This document shows, piece by piece, positions 15,118 to 23,849 of a stretch of DNA of 64,000 nucleotides. Each line of letters starts with the position of its first letter. The first letter of the stretch is position 1. The translations under genes were made by a program, and so were the position numbers. Below the pieces are notes generated by a model. That model was not told the DNA's origin. It made no database searches and worked only from the letters and a program-made list of their open reading frames with translations. This DNA comes from JAGSOU01 sp049974865 (lineage in GTDB: Bacteria; Pseudomonadota; Alphaproteobacteria; Rhodobacterales; Rhodobacteraceae), in contig JBNGCX010000010.1 in the NCBI GenBank assembly GCA_049974865.1, positions 1-64,000 of the forward strand. The letters are read 5' to 3'.

Positions 15118-18114
15118 ATGACCGCCGCGGTGGCATCTGCGCGTTCAGTTGCCGGATGGCTGGCGGATCTGGGGCTTGGCGCCTATGCCGCGCGGTTCGA
15201 GCAGGCCGAGGTCGAGCTGGAGGTCCTGCCGCATCTGACCGACGCCGATCTGAAGGAACTGGGGGTCCATGCCCTGGGCCATCGACGCAAGATCCTGGCC
15301 CGCGCGGCGCAGCTTGCCGATAGCGAGGCGCAGAATCTCGACGCGGCCGAACGGCGCTACCTGACGGTGATGTTCTGCGATCTCGTCGGCTCCACCCGGT
15401 TGGCCGAAACACTGGGCGCCGAGCCTTTCAGCGAAATGCTGGGCGGTTATTACCGCGCCGTCGAGGCTGCGATCGAGCCCTTCGGAGGCCATGTCGCACA
15501 GCACCTTGGCGATGGCGTTCTGGTCTATTTCGGGTACCCGAATGTGGTCGAGGACGCCGCGCTGAACGCGGTGATGGCGGCCCGAGGCGCGGTCGGTTCG
15601 GTGGCACGCCTGACCGCGCCGAATGGCGAGCGCCTGGCGGCCCGGATCGGCCTGGCGACCGGGTTCGTCGTGATCGACGGCCTGCATCCGGGCTGGTCGC
15701 AGGAAGGCGGCCGCGCTTTCGGGTCCACCGTCAACCTGGCCGCGCGCCTCCAATCGGAAGCCCGGGCCGGGGGCATCCTGCTGTCCGCGTCCACCGCCGC
15801 ACTCCTGGCGGACAGGTTTGAGCTGGTGCCGCTCGGGCCGCGGCACCTGAAGGGCATCGACCCTCCCTGCGCGGTGTTCGAGGTGGGCGGACGGCGCGCG
15901 GCCGCGACGGAAACCGCGCCTGTTGTGCGCCCCGGCCGCGTGCGTTTCATCAACCGCCGGGCCGAGCTTTCCCGGCTGACCGCCGGCTGGGCGCGCGTGG
16001 CACATGGCGGTTCGGCCCTGGTCACCGTTGCGGGCGAGCCCGGGATCGGCAAATCGCGACTGATCGCCGAGTTCCTGGCGCGGCTGCGACACAAGGGCCA
16101 CCCTGTGCGCCGCATCGCCTGCGCGCCCGAGGGGCAGGACACGCCCTTTCACGCCGTCATGCTGGCACTGGAGCAGGAGGGCGACGGCAATGGCGCCGAG
16201 CTCATGCGCGAGATCCAGGCCGCGACCGCGGTCAGCCAGAGCGAGCGCCGCTCGCGACGGGAGCGCCTGATTGACCGGCTTTGCCACCACCTGGCCGGCC
16301 CGGAAACCGATGCGCGCGCGCTCTGGATCGACGATCTGCAATTCGCCGACCCATCGACGAAAGAAACCCTGAACCGCCTGATCTCGTCGGCGCCGAAAGG
16401 GCTGATGGTCCTGCTCACCAGCCGGGAACCGGCAGAGGCGGCCCGGATCGCGCGGGCATATGGCGGCCTGTTCATGCCGCTGGGCGCGCTCGACCCGGAC
16501 GACACCGGCTCGCTGATCGCAGAGGTCTTCGCCGGGGTGCCGAAGGCGGCGCCGGTCGTCCGTCAGCTGATCGAGCGGGCCGAGGGCGTGCCGCTCTTTG
16601 CGGAGGAACTGGCGCTGGAGATGCGCGCGCGACTGTCGGCATCGGGGACCGCCCCGGCGGAGGCCCCGAAGACCCTGCCGATCCCGTCGAGCCTGCAACA
16701 AAGCCTTCAGGCCCGGATCGGCCGGCTGACGCGCGCGCGGCCGCTGCTGCGGCTGGCCGCCAGCACCGGCCGCGTGACGCCCATCCCGCTCCTGCGCGAT
16801 CTGTGGCCCGGGCCCGGCCCCATGGAGGCCGCCCTGGAAGAGATCGTCGCCTCGGGCCTGGCCGAGCTTTGCCCGGCGCCGCGCCCGGGGGGCGAGGACC
16901 GGCTGGTGCTGCGGCATCAGCTTGTATGCGACTGCGCCTATGACATGATCCTCAGGCGCGACCGGGTCCGCATCCACGGCGCGATCGCCGAGGCGCTCGG
17001 ACGGCGCGCCGCCGGCGGCCTGCCCGTCGCCCGGACCATGCGCGCCGACCATCTCGAACGCGCGGATCGCCCGCGCGAGGCCGCCGAGCTGTGGGCCGAG
17101 GCCGGGCGCCACGCCGCGCAGCAGTCGGCCGATGCCGAGGCGGTGTCGCTCTACCGCAAGGCGCTGGCGCTCGTGCCCGCGGTCGATGATCCGGACTGGG
17201 CCGGGAAATTCGAGGCCGACACGCTCCTGGCCCTGTTCCCGGCCCTGATCGGCGCCGAAGGCTACCGCGCCGCGGGCACCGATGTGTTCCGGCGCGTCAA
17301 CGCGTTGATCGCGCGGACCGGGGGCGCGCGGCGCGTCTTTTCCTCGCTGTTCTTCCAGTGGATCGACATGGTCGTCCAGGGAGACATCGACACCGCCCAT
17401 GAATTTGCCTTCGGCCTGTCGGGCGTTGTCGGGACCGGGGACAGCTGGCTGCACCAGATGATGCTACGCCGCATGATCGGGTCGACGCATATGTTCCGCG
17501 GCGAGTTTTCCGAGGCGCGGCACCACCTTCAACGGTTCCTGCAGGGCTACGACCGGACACGGCACGCCGAACCCCTGCGTCAGTTCGGCGCGACCGACAA
17601 CCACGCGACCGTGCTGTGTTGTCTGGCGGCTATCGAAGCGATCGTGGGCAGCGCCGATGGGACGCGAGGCGCAACCGCGCGCGCGCTGCGCGCAGCCGAG
17701 GACCTTGGGCATACCCACACGCTCTGCCATACGCTGACCTTCGGGTGCGCCTTGCCCGCCGGGATTCGGCGCGACTGGCAGGCTTTCGCCCGCCACACCG
17801 GGCGTCTCGCGGAAATCGCCGGGAAACGGGACCTTTCCTTCTGGATCGTCTTTTCCGAGATGCTCAGCGGCATTGAGCGAACCGCGGCCGGCGACGTGGA
17901 AGAGGGCAGCGCGGCTTTCGACGGGGCCCGCGGCGCGCTTCTGGCGCAGGGCTTCCGCTTCATGGTCCCGACTTTCACGCTCGTGCAGGCCCTGGCGAGG
18001 GACGAGACCCGGCCCGTGCCCGACCCGGAACTCGCAGCGATCGAACAGGCGCTGTCCGCGGGCGAACGCTGGCTTCTGGGGGCCTGCCGACGGCTGCGCG
18101 CGGCGGGGTCATAG
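15118..18114 (+). CDS. SAM domain - class III cyclase - AAA ATPase - TPR-like signalling protein
   Basis: A 998-residue cytoplasmic protein. Residues 10-66 are a SAM domain (VAGWLADLGLGAYAARF...LTDADLKELGV). Residues 80-257 form a class III adenylate/guanylate cyclase with both metal Asp (FCDLVGST, D88; GDGVLVYFG, D132) and the transition-state pair Asn206/Arg210 (VNLAARLQ). The Lys that usually precedes GDG and helps choose the base is Gln128, so nucleotide choice or activity may be altered. Residues 278-500 are an AAA/STAND-type ATPase with Walker A GEPGIGKS (307-314) and Walker B ALWIDD (402-407), followed by a helical, TPR-like tail. It probably makes a cyclic nucleotide in response to a partner sensed by the tail. 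It follows the oxidase by 3 nt and its stop overlaps the convergent CRP-type gene. Confidence 0.88.
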   Translation: MTAAVASARSVAGWLADLGLGAYAARFEQAEVELEVLPHLTDADLKELGVHALGHRRKILARAAQLADSEAQNLDAAERRYLTVMFCDLVGSTRLAETLGAEPFSEMLGGYYRAVEAAIEPFGGHVAQHLGDGVLVYFGYPNVVEDAALNAVMAARGAVGSVARLTAPNGERLAARIGLATGFVVIDGLHPGWSQEGGRAFGSTVNLAARLQSEARAGGILLSASTAALLADRFELVPLGPRHLKGIDPPCAVFEVGGRRAAATETAPVVRPGRVRFINRRAELSRLTAGWARVAHGGSALVTVAGEPGIGKSRLIAEFLARLRHKGHPVRRIACAPEGQDTPFHAVMLALEQEGDGNGAELMREIQAATAVSQSERRSRRERLIDRLCHHLAGPETDARALWIDDLQFADPSTKETLNRLISSAPKGLMVLLTSREPAEAARIARAYGGLFMPLGALDPDDTGSLIAEVFAGVPKAAPVVRQLIERAEGVPLFAEELALEMRARLSASGTAPAEAPKTLPIPSSLQQSLQARIGRLTRARPLLRLAASTGRVTPIPLLRDLWPGPGPMEAALEEIVASGLAELCPAPRPGGEDRLVLRHQLVCDCAYDMILRRDRVRIHGAIAEALGRRAAGGLPVARTMRADHLERADRPREAAELWAEAGRHAAQQSADAEAVSLYRKALALVPAVDDPDWAGKFEADTLLALFPALIGAEGYRAAGTDVFRRVNALIARTGGARRVFSSLFFQWIDMVVQGDIDTAHEFAFGLSGVVGTGDSWLHQMMLRRMIGSTHMFRGEFSEARHHLQRFLQGYDRTRHAEPLRQFGATDNHATVLCCLAAIEAIVGSADGTRGATARALRAAEDLGHTHTLCHTLTFGCALPAGIRRDWQAFARHTGRLAEIAGKRDLSFWIVFSEMLSGIERTAAGDVEEGSAAFDGARGALLAQGFRFMVPTFTLVQALARDETRPVPDPELAAIEQALSAGERWLLGACRRLRAAGS

Positions 18115-18810
18115 CCCCCTGAGCAACGCGTCGATGTCGCGGAAGGCGATCCTGCGCCGGCCGGTTTCGATGACCCCGTCGGCGGCCAGGCGCGCGATCA
18201 CCCGGCTCACCGCCTCGCGGTTGGCGCCGACATAGGCGGCCATGGCGTGATGGGTGGGCGCGGGGCTGAGCACGCCCCCCGGTTTCAACTGCCCGGCACG
18301 CTGCGCAAGACGCGAGAGCAGCGCGCGAACCCGCTTGTCCACGTCATGCGCGACCAGGGCGAAGATGCGCTCGGTCAGCCGGCGGTTGCGCTCTGCCAGG
18401 TCCAAGGCCAGGTTTTGCGCGATCCGGGGCTCGCGCGCCATCCAGCGCCGGAACGCCACCGCACGCATGACGCCCAGGCGGCTCTTGGTCGCGGCGGAGA
18501 CGGTGATCGACCGCTCGCGCCCGTCCAGCGCGGTGATCTCCCCGAAATACTGGCCCGGACCGATCTCGGCGAAGGCGATCTCCTTGCCCTCCGTCGACAG
18601 GAGGACCCCCAGCAGCCGGCCCGAGAAAACGACATAGACATCGTCGCTCCGGTCGCCCTGTTCGACGACGACCTGGCCGGGCTGCATCGAGATGGGCTGC
18701 AGATCGGCGGCGAACGCGGCGCGCGTTGCGGCGTCGAGGCCGGACAGTAGCGATAGCGACGGCAGATCCGGCGCCGGCGCGGGAGCATCGAGAATGTCCT
18801 TCGTAATCAT
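18109..18810 (-). CDS. CRP/FNR-family transcription regulator, cNMP-binding type
   Basis: A 233-residue regulator with an N-terminal cyclic-nucleotide-binding barrel and a C-terminal winged helix. The phosphate-binding cassette is kept: GQYFGEITALDGRERS has the Gly-Glu pair and the Arg-Ser pair that hold the cyclic phosphate in CRP. The DNA-reading helix is NREAVSRVIARLAADGVIE. There are no N-terminal Cys clusters, so it is not an oxygen-sensing FNR. The stop codons of this gene and the cyclase gene overlap by 6 bp tail to tail, which suggests the cyclase makes its ligand. The start at 18810 (MITKDILDAP) is chosen because the upstream extension is Cys-rich and unlike the family. Confidence 0.85.
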   Translation of the reverse strand: MITKDILDAPAPAPDLPSLSLLSGLDAATRAAFAADLQPISMQPGQVVVEQGDRSDDVYVVFSGRLLGVLLSTEGKEIAFAEIGPGQYFGEITALDGRERSITVSAATKSRLGVMRAVAFRRWMAREPRIAQNLALDLAERNRRLTERIFALVAHDVDKRVRALLSRLAQRAGQLKPGGVLSPAPTHHAMAAYVGANREAVSRVIARLAADGVIETGRRRIAFRDIDALLRGL

Positions 18811-18963
18811 GACCCGGTCCAACTTGAGGCTGCAGCAACCGGCTGCCGAAAACACACAAGAAAACGGTTTCGGGCACAGCCTATCACGCCCGGCCGCGAT
18901 CACGATCCTCTTTCGGGCTGCACCCGCCGATCGTTCCGGGCCGCGGCACGGTGCCCCGCAGGT

Positions 18964-19005
18964 GGTCCTGGCCAGAACGCGGAACGATCGCGCCCGGCCA
19001 GGACC
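18964..19005. terminator. 10-bp stem hairpin after the NTase-like gene
   Basis: GGTCCTGGCC and its exact reverse complement GGCCAGGACC are 22 bp apart, with a small inner stem. It lies 44 bp past the stop of the leftward 845-codon gene and upstream of the CRP-type gene. No T-run follows, so it is a terminator or insulator candidate only. Confidence 0.45.
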
Positions 19006-19048
19006 GTTGGTTACTCAAAGTCACTCGTTACCCGGGGCGGCGACCGCG

Positions 19049-21586
19049 TCAACGCAGCTGCCGCCCCAACACATCGCTCAGCAGGAATTCCGCGCTTTTC
19101 TTGCGCCCCTGCCGAAGATCGTAATCCTGGCTATGCGCCGCGCGCTCGACGAACAGCCGCACGAGATCCCGCGTCGAGGCGATCGGCCAGCCGTCGACGA
19201 AATCGAGGATCCGGGCCGACGCGGCGCCGGCCGTCTCTTGCTGGATCGTGATCAGCACCGGTTTGGTCGGCGCCACGGCCAGGTTCCTGACGGCGGTGGT
19301 CCCGCGCACCACGACGGCGGGATTGCTGTCCCGAGACACCAGCTCCGCTTCCAGGCCGGCGCGCGCCAGGACCATGTTCAGGCGCTGCGGCAACGGCCGG
19401 AAGGCCCAGGCCGACTGCACCCGGTAGGGACGGTAGAGCAGTTCGACGCGCCCGTCGCAGCAGATGCTGAGAAGGTCATTCGGATGCTGCGCGGCCTGGG
19501 CCGTCTGCATCCGACCGGCCAGCCCACCGGTGACATAGAACATGCCGCTATGCGTGTCGGAATTCAGGGCCAGAACCGCCTCGATCGCGCTTCTTACGCC
19601 CTGCCACAGGGGGACCTGCGCCGTGTCCGGCCCGCCGATGGCCTGGGCCATGGTGATTTCATCGTGCACCAGTTGCCGCGACAGCGTGCTGGCCGCGTTC
19701 TGAACCGCCAGGAGCTCTCGGCAGGTCGCCTGGTCGTCTTCTGCAATTCGGCCTTCGACCTGCTGCCAGATCGGCGCGATAGCGGCGTCGTCCAGCAGGC
19801 TCTCTGCCTGTGCCGAGAGATGATCGTCCAGTGCCGCCAGCCAGTCCGGCCGCGTCCAGGCATCGGGCAAGGACCGGATCACGGCGGCCAGCACCCAGGC
19901 CTTCAGCCGGTCCACGGTCGCGTCACCGCCTGCGCCGAAGGCCCTGCTGCCGCGCGGCAGCGCGCGTTGCGATACCCGCAGCGCGTCTTGGACACGCCGG
20001 GCCAGCAGGTCGTCTTGGCTGTCCAGCACCAGTTTCAGCCGCACCAGCCGCTTGGCGAGCTTGCGGTCGGCGGTGTTGTTGGCCAGCGCCTCGCGGATGA
20101 TGGTGGAGAAATCGTCGACGAAATACGGAAGGGTGGGCACCGGGATCCCGTCGCGGGTCACGCCCGGCTGGTCGGCGATCCCGACGTCCAGCCAATGCTC
20201 CGACAACTCGACCGAGTTGCGCTTGGAGATTCCGACATCGATCAGTTCGCCGTTCACGCCGACCGGCCTGCTGCGTTCCCGCGCGGCCGCCGCCGCTGCC
20301 GGGCCGAGATTGGCGGCGAACGCCGCCGGAAGCCCCGCGGTGCCGTTCGCCACCGCCAGCTCCTGGCTGTGCTCGGCCAGGAGCGCGTAGCGCGAATAGT
20401 CCTTCAGGTCGTCCGCATCGGTCATTGGCCGGGCCCGCGCCGCCATCTGCGGCGCGTTCAGGTCGCCGGCATGGCGGTTCAGCAGCGCGGTGTAGCCGAA
20501 ACGTGCCTGGTCCAGAAAGGCCACCACCAGGTCGTTGACCGCGGCGAAGGCCTCGTACCATGCCTCGGGCGGCAGGGACGGGTTGATCAGGATGCCGGTG
20601 TCCCAGTCGTTCTCGCCCTGCTGCGGCGCGCCCAGGGCGGTGTACATCGCCCGCCCGCCCTTCAGGAAGAACCGGATCACGTCCTCGCCTACGCCGAGGG
20701 CGGCCTTCAGCCGGTCGTTCAACGCCTGGAGCCGGGTCTTGAGCTCGACCACCTGGTCCTCATGCCACCCGGTCAGCCAGTCCCAGTCGGCGCGGTGCAT
20801 CGCCTTCGTCGCCGCGCCGCTGGCGGCACCCTTTGAATTCAGGTCCATCGGCGCGGCCTGATCGCCGCCCTGGAACCGGTGCATCAGGCGGAACAGGTAG
20901 AAGGGTGCAATGTTGTAAAGGCTCCGGGCCGAGGCCACGGCATTCCCGGGCGCCCGCAGGGGATCGATCAGGTTCTGCCCGACCTCTTGCACGTAGTCAG
21001 CGACGCTCTCCGGGTCGTCATGCTGCTCTGCCCAGCGGTCGGCGGCCGCGCCGGGGGCGCCCGCGAACATGCCCAGGTAGCGCGCCGCGTCTCTGACCCC
21101 GGCGCCTGCATGATCGAGATCCTGCGCGTCGGTGATCAGCGCGATCAGCTCGGCCGCATCGCCCACGGCGGATTTGAGCGCGTCATAAGTGCCGTCCGCG
21201 GCGTCGCGTTGCATCGCTTGCACGAGGTCGAAATGGGCCTGGAGGTTCTTCAGCCGGTCGTCGATCAGCGGCGCCGTGTCGGGTTGCAGGCGCGAGGGCG
21301 CATCGGAAGACAGCGAGAAGAACTGGCTCATCGCCTCGAAGGCGTTTTCCCGCGCCTGGTCGGCATCGTTGCCGCCCCGCCGCTCGGCGGCCTGCACGAC
21401 GTTGACATATTCGGTTTCCAGCACCGACAGCGGGTGCACCGCCAGCGCGGTCCAGGCCGTGGCGGCTGCGTCCTGCTGCGCATCGAAGACCGGCGCGGGG
21501 CGCTGCGGGGGCGGGTCCTGGGTCGCGACCGCCTGCTCGGCGAGCTTCGCGATATTGTCGAAGTAGACGTCCACTTGCGTCGTCAT
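19049..21586 (-). CDS. unrecognised 845-residue protein with tandem nucleotidyltransferase-like modules
   Basis: I do not recognise the family. Inside it, FFLKGGRAMYTALG (306-319) is followed 16 residues on by ENDWDTGILI (325-334), and VNGELIDVGIS (444-454) comes later. This is the nucleotidyltransferase-superfamily pattern: GG, then Asp327-x-Asp329, then a third strand Asp450. A basic helix (RKLAKRLVRLK) follows, as in AbiEii/MNT-like enzymes. A second copy is degenerate: FYVTGGLAGRM (683-692) then NDLLSI at the identical spacing (G688 to D704), VLITIQ instead of the third Asp strand, DGWPI matching DGIPV, and a basic end. So the protein is probably one active and one decayed NTase module after a 300-residue helical N-terminus. 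No signal peptide or membrane segment is seen. It is the second gene of a two-gene operon. AAGGA lies 8 nt before the ATG. Confidence 0.6.
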   Translation of the reverse strand: MTTQVDVYFDNIAKLAEQAVATQDPPPQRPAPVFDAQQDAAATAWTALAVHPLSVLETEYVNVVQAAERRGGNDADQARENAFEAMSQFFSLSSDAPSRLQPDTAPLIDDRLKNLQAHFDLVQAMQRDAADGTYDALKSAVGDAAELIALITDAQDLDHAGAGVRDAARYLGMFAGAPGAAADRWAEQHDDPESVADYVQEVGQNLIDPLRAPGNAVASARSLYNIAPFYLFRLMHRFQGGDQAAPMDLNSKGAASGAATKAMHRADWDWLTGWHEDQVVELKTRLQALNDRLKAALGVGEDVIRFFLKGGRAMYTALGAPQQGENDWDTGILINPSLPPEAWYEAFAAVNDLVVAFLDQARFGYTALLNRHAGDLNAPQMAARARPMTDADDLKDYSRYALLAEHSQELAVANGTAGLPAAFAANLGPAAAAAARERSRPVGVNGELIDVGISKRNSVELSEHWLDVGIADQPGVTRDGIPVPTLPYFVDDFSTIIREALANNTADRKLAKRLVRLKLVLDSQDDLLARRVQDALRVSQRALPRGSRAFGAGGDATVDRLKAWVLAAVIRSLPDAWTRPDWLAALDDHLSAQAESLLDDAAIAPIWQQVEGRIAEDDQATCRELLAVQNAASTLSRQLVHDEITMAQAIGGPDTAQVPLWQGVRSAIEAVLALNSDTHSGMFYVTGGLAGRMQTAQAAQHPNDLLSICCDGRVELLYRPYRVQSAWAFRPLPQRLNMVLARAGLEAELVSRDSNPAVVVRGTTAVRNLAVAPTKPVLITIQQETAGAASARILDFVDGWPIASTRDLVRLFVERAAHSQDYDLRQGRKKSAEFLLSDVLGRQLR

Positions 21587-21661
21587 TTCCGTGGTCCTTC
21601 CCTCGTCGGGCGGGCGAGGCGGCGTGGCCGTCGAGCCGCGCCGCCCGAGAAGCGGTCGCCG

Positions 21662-22843
21662 TCAGTTCGGCGCGTCCTGGATCGTTGCGCCCCAGATCGC
21701 GATCAGCCCCTTGTTGAGTTGGTAGCGCACGCTGAGCGAGCCATCCTCGTTATGGGTGAAGCTCTGCGTGTGGGTGGCCGAGGCCTCGGCCGAGAAGAAA
21801 GGCCAGACCCCGAACGATGCTTCGGACTTGATCTGCTGGAAGTCATCCTTGGAATAGGTCGCCTTCGAGGTCACCGTCAGGTCGTAGTCGCTGACCAGGA
21901 GAAGCTCCGACATGCGCCGCGCCAGCGATCCGTCGGTGCCGAAGAACGACTCCCAGTCCCCCATGTTGGAATTCGGGTCCCAGATCGTGTTGTCGTTCTT
22001 GGCGTTATAGGCGCGGCTGATCTCCGAATCGTCCAGCCAACCGGCGGCTTGGGAAGCCAAGGTGGCATATTTCCCGATCGTGCCGGTGATCGTGAAATCG
22101 CTGCTGGTCGCCAGCTTGTTGAGCTGTTCGAACGAGCCGCCGACACTGCCGCTGAAGATGTCGTAGAAGCCCGAGGCCGAGCCCGACACCGTGGTGCCGT
22201 CGGTCGAGGTCGTCGCGGTGGCCGAGTTATAGTTGATCGTGGCCGGGGCGCCTTCGTTGATCGCCTTCTTGGCCGCCTCGATCGTGCAGGAGTAGGCGGG
22301 CAGGCTGTAGGACTGGCCGGCGCTGTTGGTGAAGGTCATGTAGTAGGCCTTGTCCACGTAGTTGTTCAGCGCCACGTTCAGCGGGTCGCTGAGCGTCTTG
22401 TCGAAGGCGGTCAGCGCGGCGGTCTCCTGGCCGGGATCCAGGTGGCGGCTGGCCCATTTCTTGAACAACTCCTTTTGCGTCAGGTCGGTGGTATCCGCGT
22501 TCCTGTAGGCAATCCAGTTGCTGTACTGGTCCTTCAGGGCGGCACGCAGGCCGCTCGAGCTGGTGGGCAGCATCGCGTGCAGCAACTGGTTGTAGGCCGT
22601 GGAGCGCTTGTTCTTGCCGGACGGGTCGTAATAGGCCGTGGTCGAGCGCGGCGGCACCGCGTTGGCCATCAGGAACAGGCCGCTCGAATCGTCGCTTTGC
22701 AGGCCAAGATTGCCCTGGGCCATCTGAAAGGTATTGGGATCCATGCCCATCGCTTGGGCGACGACGTTGCGCCATCCGGCGTTCATGGTGTCGATCACCT
22801 GCCGCACATGGTCGTCGGCTGCGGTTCTGATCATGTCTTCCAT
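21662..22843 (-). CDS. unrecognised 393-residue protein, partner of the NTase-like gene
   Basis: No family recognised. The N-terminal 190 residues look helical and mixed (MEDMIRTAADDHVRQVIDTM...; KELFKKWASRHLDPGQETAAL). From about residue 200 the composition changes to Ser/Thr/Gly-rich with few charges (NSATATTSTDGTTVSGSASGF, FSGSVGGSFEQLN). The end alternates polar and aromatic residues as in beta-structure (SFGVWPFFSAEASATHTQSF, LSVRYQLNKGLIAIWGATIQ), giving a profile seen in secreted or membrane-inserting beta-rich proteins. There is no Sec or Tat signal. It is the first gene of the operon; the NTase-like gene starts 75 nt downstream. GGGAG precedes the ATG. A toxin or effector role is only a guess. 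Confidence 0.5.
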   Translation of the reverse strand: MEDMIRTAADDHVRQVIDTMNAGWRNVVAQAMGMDPNTFQMAQGNLGLQSDDSSGLFLMANAVPPRSTTAYYDPSGKNKRSTAYNQLLHAMLPTSSSGLRAALKDQYSNWIAYRNADTTDLTQKELFKKWASRHLDPGQETAALTAFDKTLSDPLNVALNNYVDKAYYMTFTNSAGQSYSLPAYSCTIEAAKKAINEGAPATINYNSATATTSTDGTTVSGSASGFYDIFSGSVGGSFEQLNKLATSSDFTITGTIGKYATLASQAAGWLDDSEISRAYNAKNDNTIWDPNSNMGDWESFFGTDGSLARRMSELLLVSDYDLTVTSKATYSKDDFQQIKSEASFGVWPFFSAEASATHTQSFTHNEDGSLSVRYQLNKGLIAIWGATIQDAPN

Positions 22844-23270
22844 CGCTTCGCTCTCCCTGTGCCGGCCCCCGCAACTCGGAGGGGCGTTCTGCCATCATTG
22901 GCGAGACCGAGAATGACGTGCTCCCGCGCGGCGCTCAGTGCGCCAGGACACAAACCGAGACTTTCCTTGGCAGAGAGGCGTTTCCACGACTGTCGGGCAG
23001 CGCCGGTTTTTCTCTGGCAATGGGCCGGCCTCAAACCGCGCGGCTGTTCGTTCCGGCGCGCGTTCACCATTTCCAGCCGGGTCGCATTTGTCCGGGCAAG
23101 GTGGATAAGAAAGCGAAGCTGCCAACCGGAGAGCACCACCCGATTGCTCGATCAACGCCTTTTCCACTGAAGAAACCCGCGGCGGAGGCGCGAAAGCCCC
23201 CTCTTGCCCTCTCCGCCCTTGAACCCGGCTGCGCTTTGTCCGACATCTCCCCCCGCAACAGGAGAAGAAG
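22844..23270. other. gene-free divergent promoter region
   Basis: About 430 bp between the leftward two-gene operon and the rightward nitroreductase gene. No gene, RNA or repeat is convincing. It is the right edge of the accessory-looking block. Confidence 0.5.
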
Positions 23271-23849
23271 ATGCCCGATCCCAACCGCCCGGTGATGGAG
23301 TTCCTCCTCACCCGCCGTTCCCGCCCGTCCAAGACCCTGACCACCCCCGCGCCCACGCGCGACGAGTTGGCGCCGATCCTGACCGCAGCCGCCCGCAGCC
23401 CCGACCACGGCAAGCTGGAGCCCTGGCGCTTCGTCGTGCTGCAGCCCGCGGCGCTGGCCCGGCTGGCCGATCTGGCCGCCACCCGCGCCGAGGCGCTGGG
23501 GATAGCGCCCGAGCAACTGGCCAAGACCCAGGCATCGTTGCGCGGCGCGCCGCTGGCCGTTGCCGTGATCGCCGCCCCCAAGCCGTCGGAAAAGATCCCC
23601 GAGATCGAACAGCTCTATTCCGCGGGCGCGGTCTGCCTGGCGCTGCTGAACGCCGCGCATGCCGCGGGCTGGGGCGCGAACTGGCTGTCGGGCTGGCCCG
23701 CCCATGACCGCGGCTTCGTCGAACAGGGCCTTGGCCTCGCGCCGACCGAAAAGGTCGCCGGCATCATCCATATCGGCACCGAGACCAGCACCCCGCCCGA
23801 ACGCCCCCGCCCGGATCTCGACGCCATCACCGAATGGGTCGAGGCATGA
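23271..23849 (+). CDS. nitroreductase family flavoprotein (YdjA-like)
   Basis: A 192-residue FMN-dependent nitroreductase of the short, YdjA-like branch. FMN contacts are seen in LTRRSRPSKTL near the start, ARSPDHGKLEPWRFVVL (the DHGKLxPWRF block is the branch mark) and the late NAAHAAGWGANWLSGWPAHDRGF and KVAGIIHIG. It should work as a homodimer reducing nitro- or quinone-like compounds with NAD(P)H. AGGAG precedes the ATG. The stop overlaps the start of the next gene by 4 nt (ATGA). Confidence 0.88.
   Translation: MPDPNRPVMEFLLTRRSRPSKTLTTPAPTRDELAPILTAAARSPDHGKLEPWRFVVLQPAALARLADLAATRAEALGIAPEQLAKTQASLRGAPLAVAVIAAPKPSEKIPEIEQLYSAGAVCLALLNAAHAAGWGANWLSGWPAHDRGFVEQGLGLAPTEKVAGIIHIGTETSTPPERPRPDLDAITEWVEA

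Noticed and set aside
15145..17454. 769-codon open frame opposite the cyclase gene
   Set aside because: Shadow of the SAM-cyclase-AAA gene; no domain or ribosome site.
18109..18810. The CRP-family gene as the FNR that binds the boxes near 5.1-5.8 kb
   Set aside because: It lacks the N-terminal Cys residues of an oxygen-sensing FNR and keeps a cyclic-nucleotide pocket.
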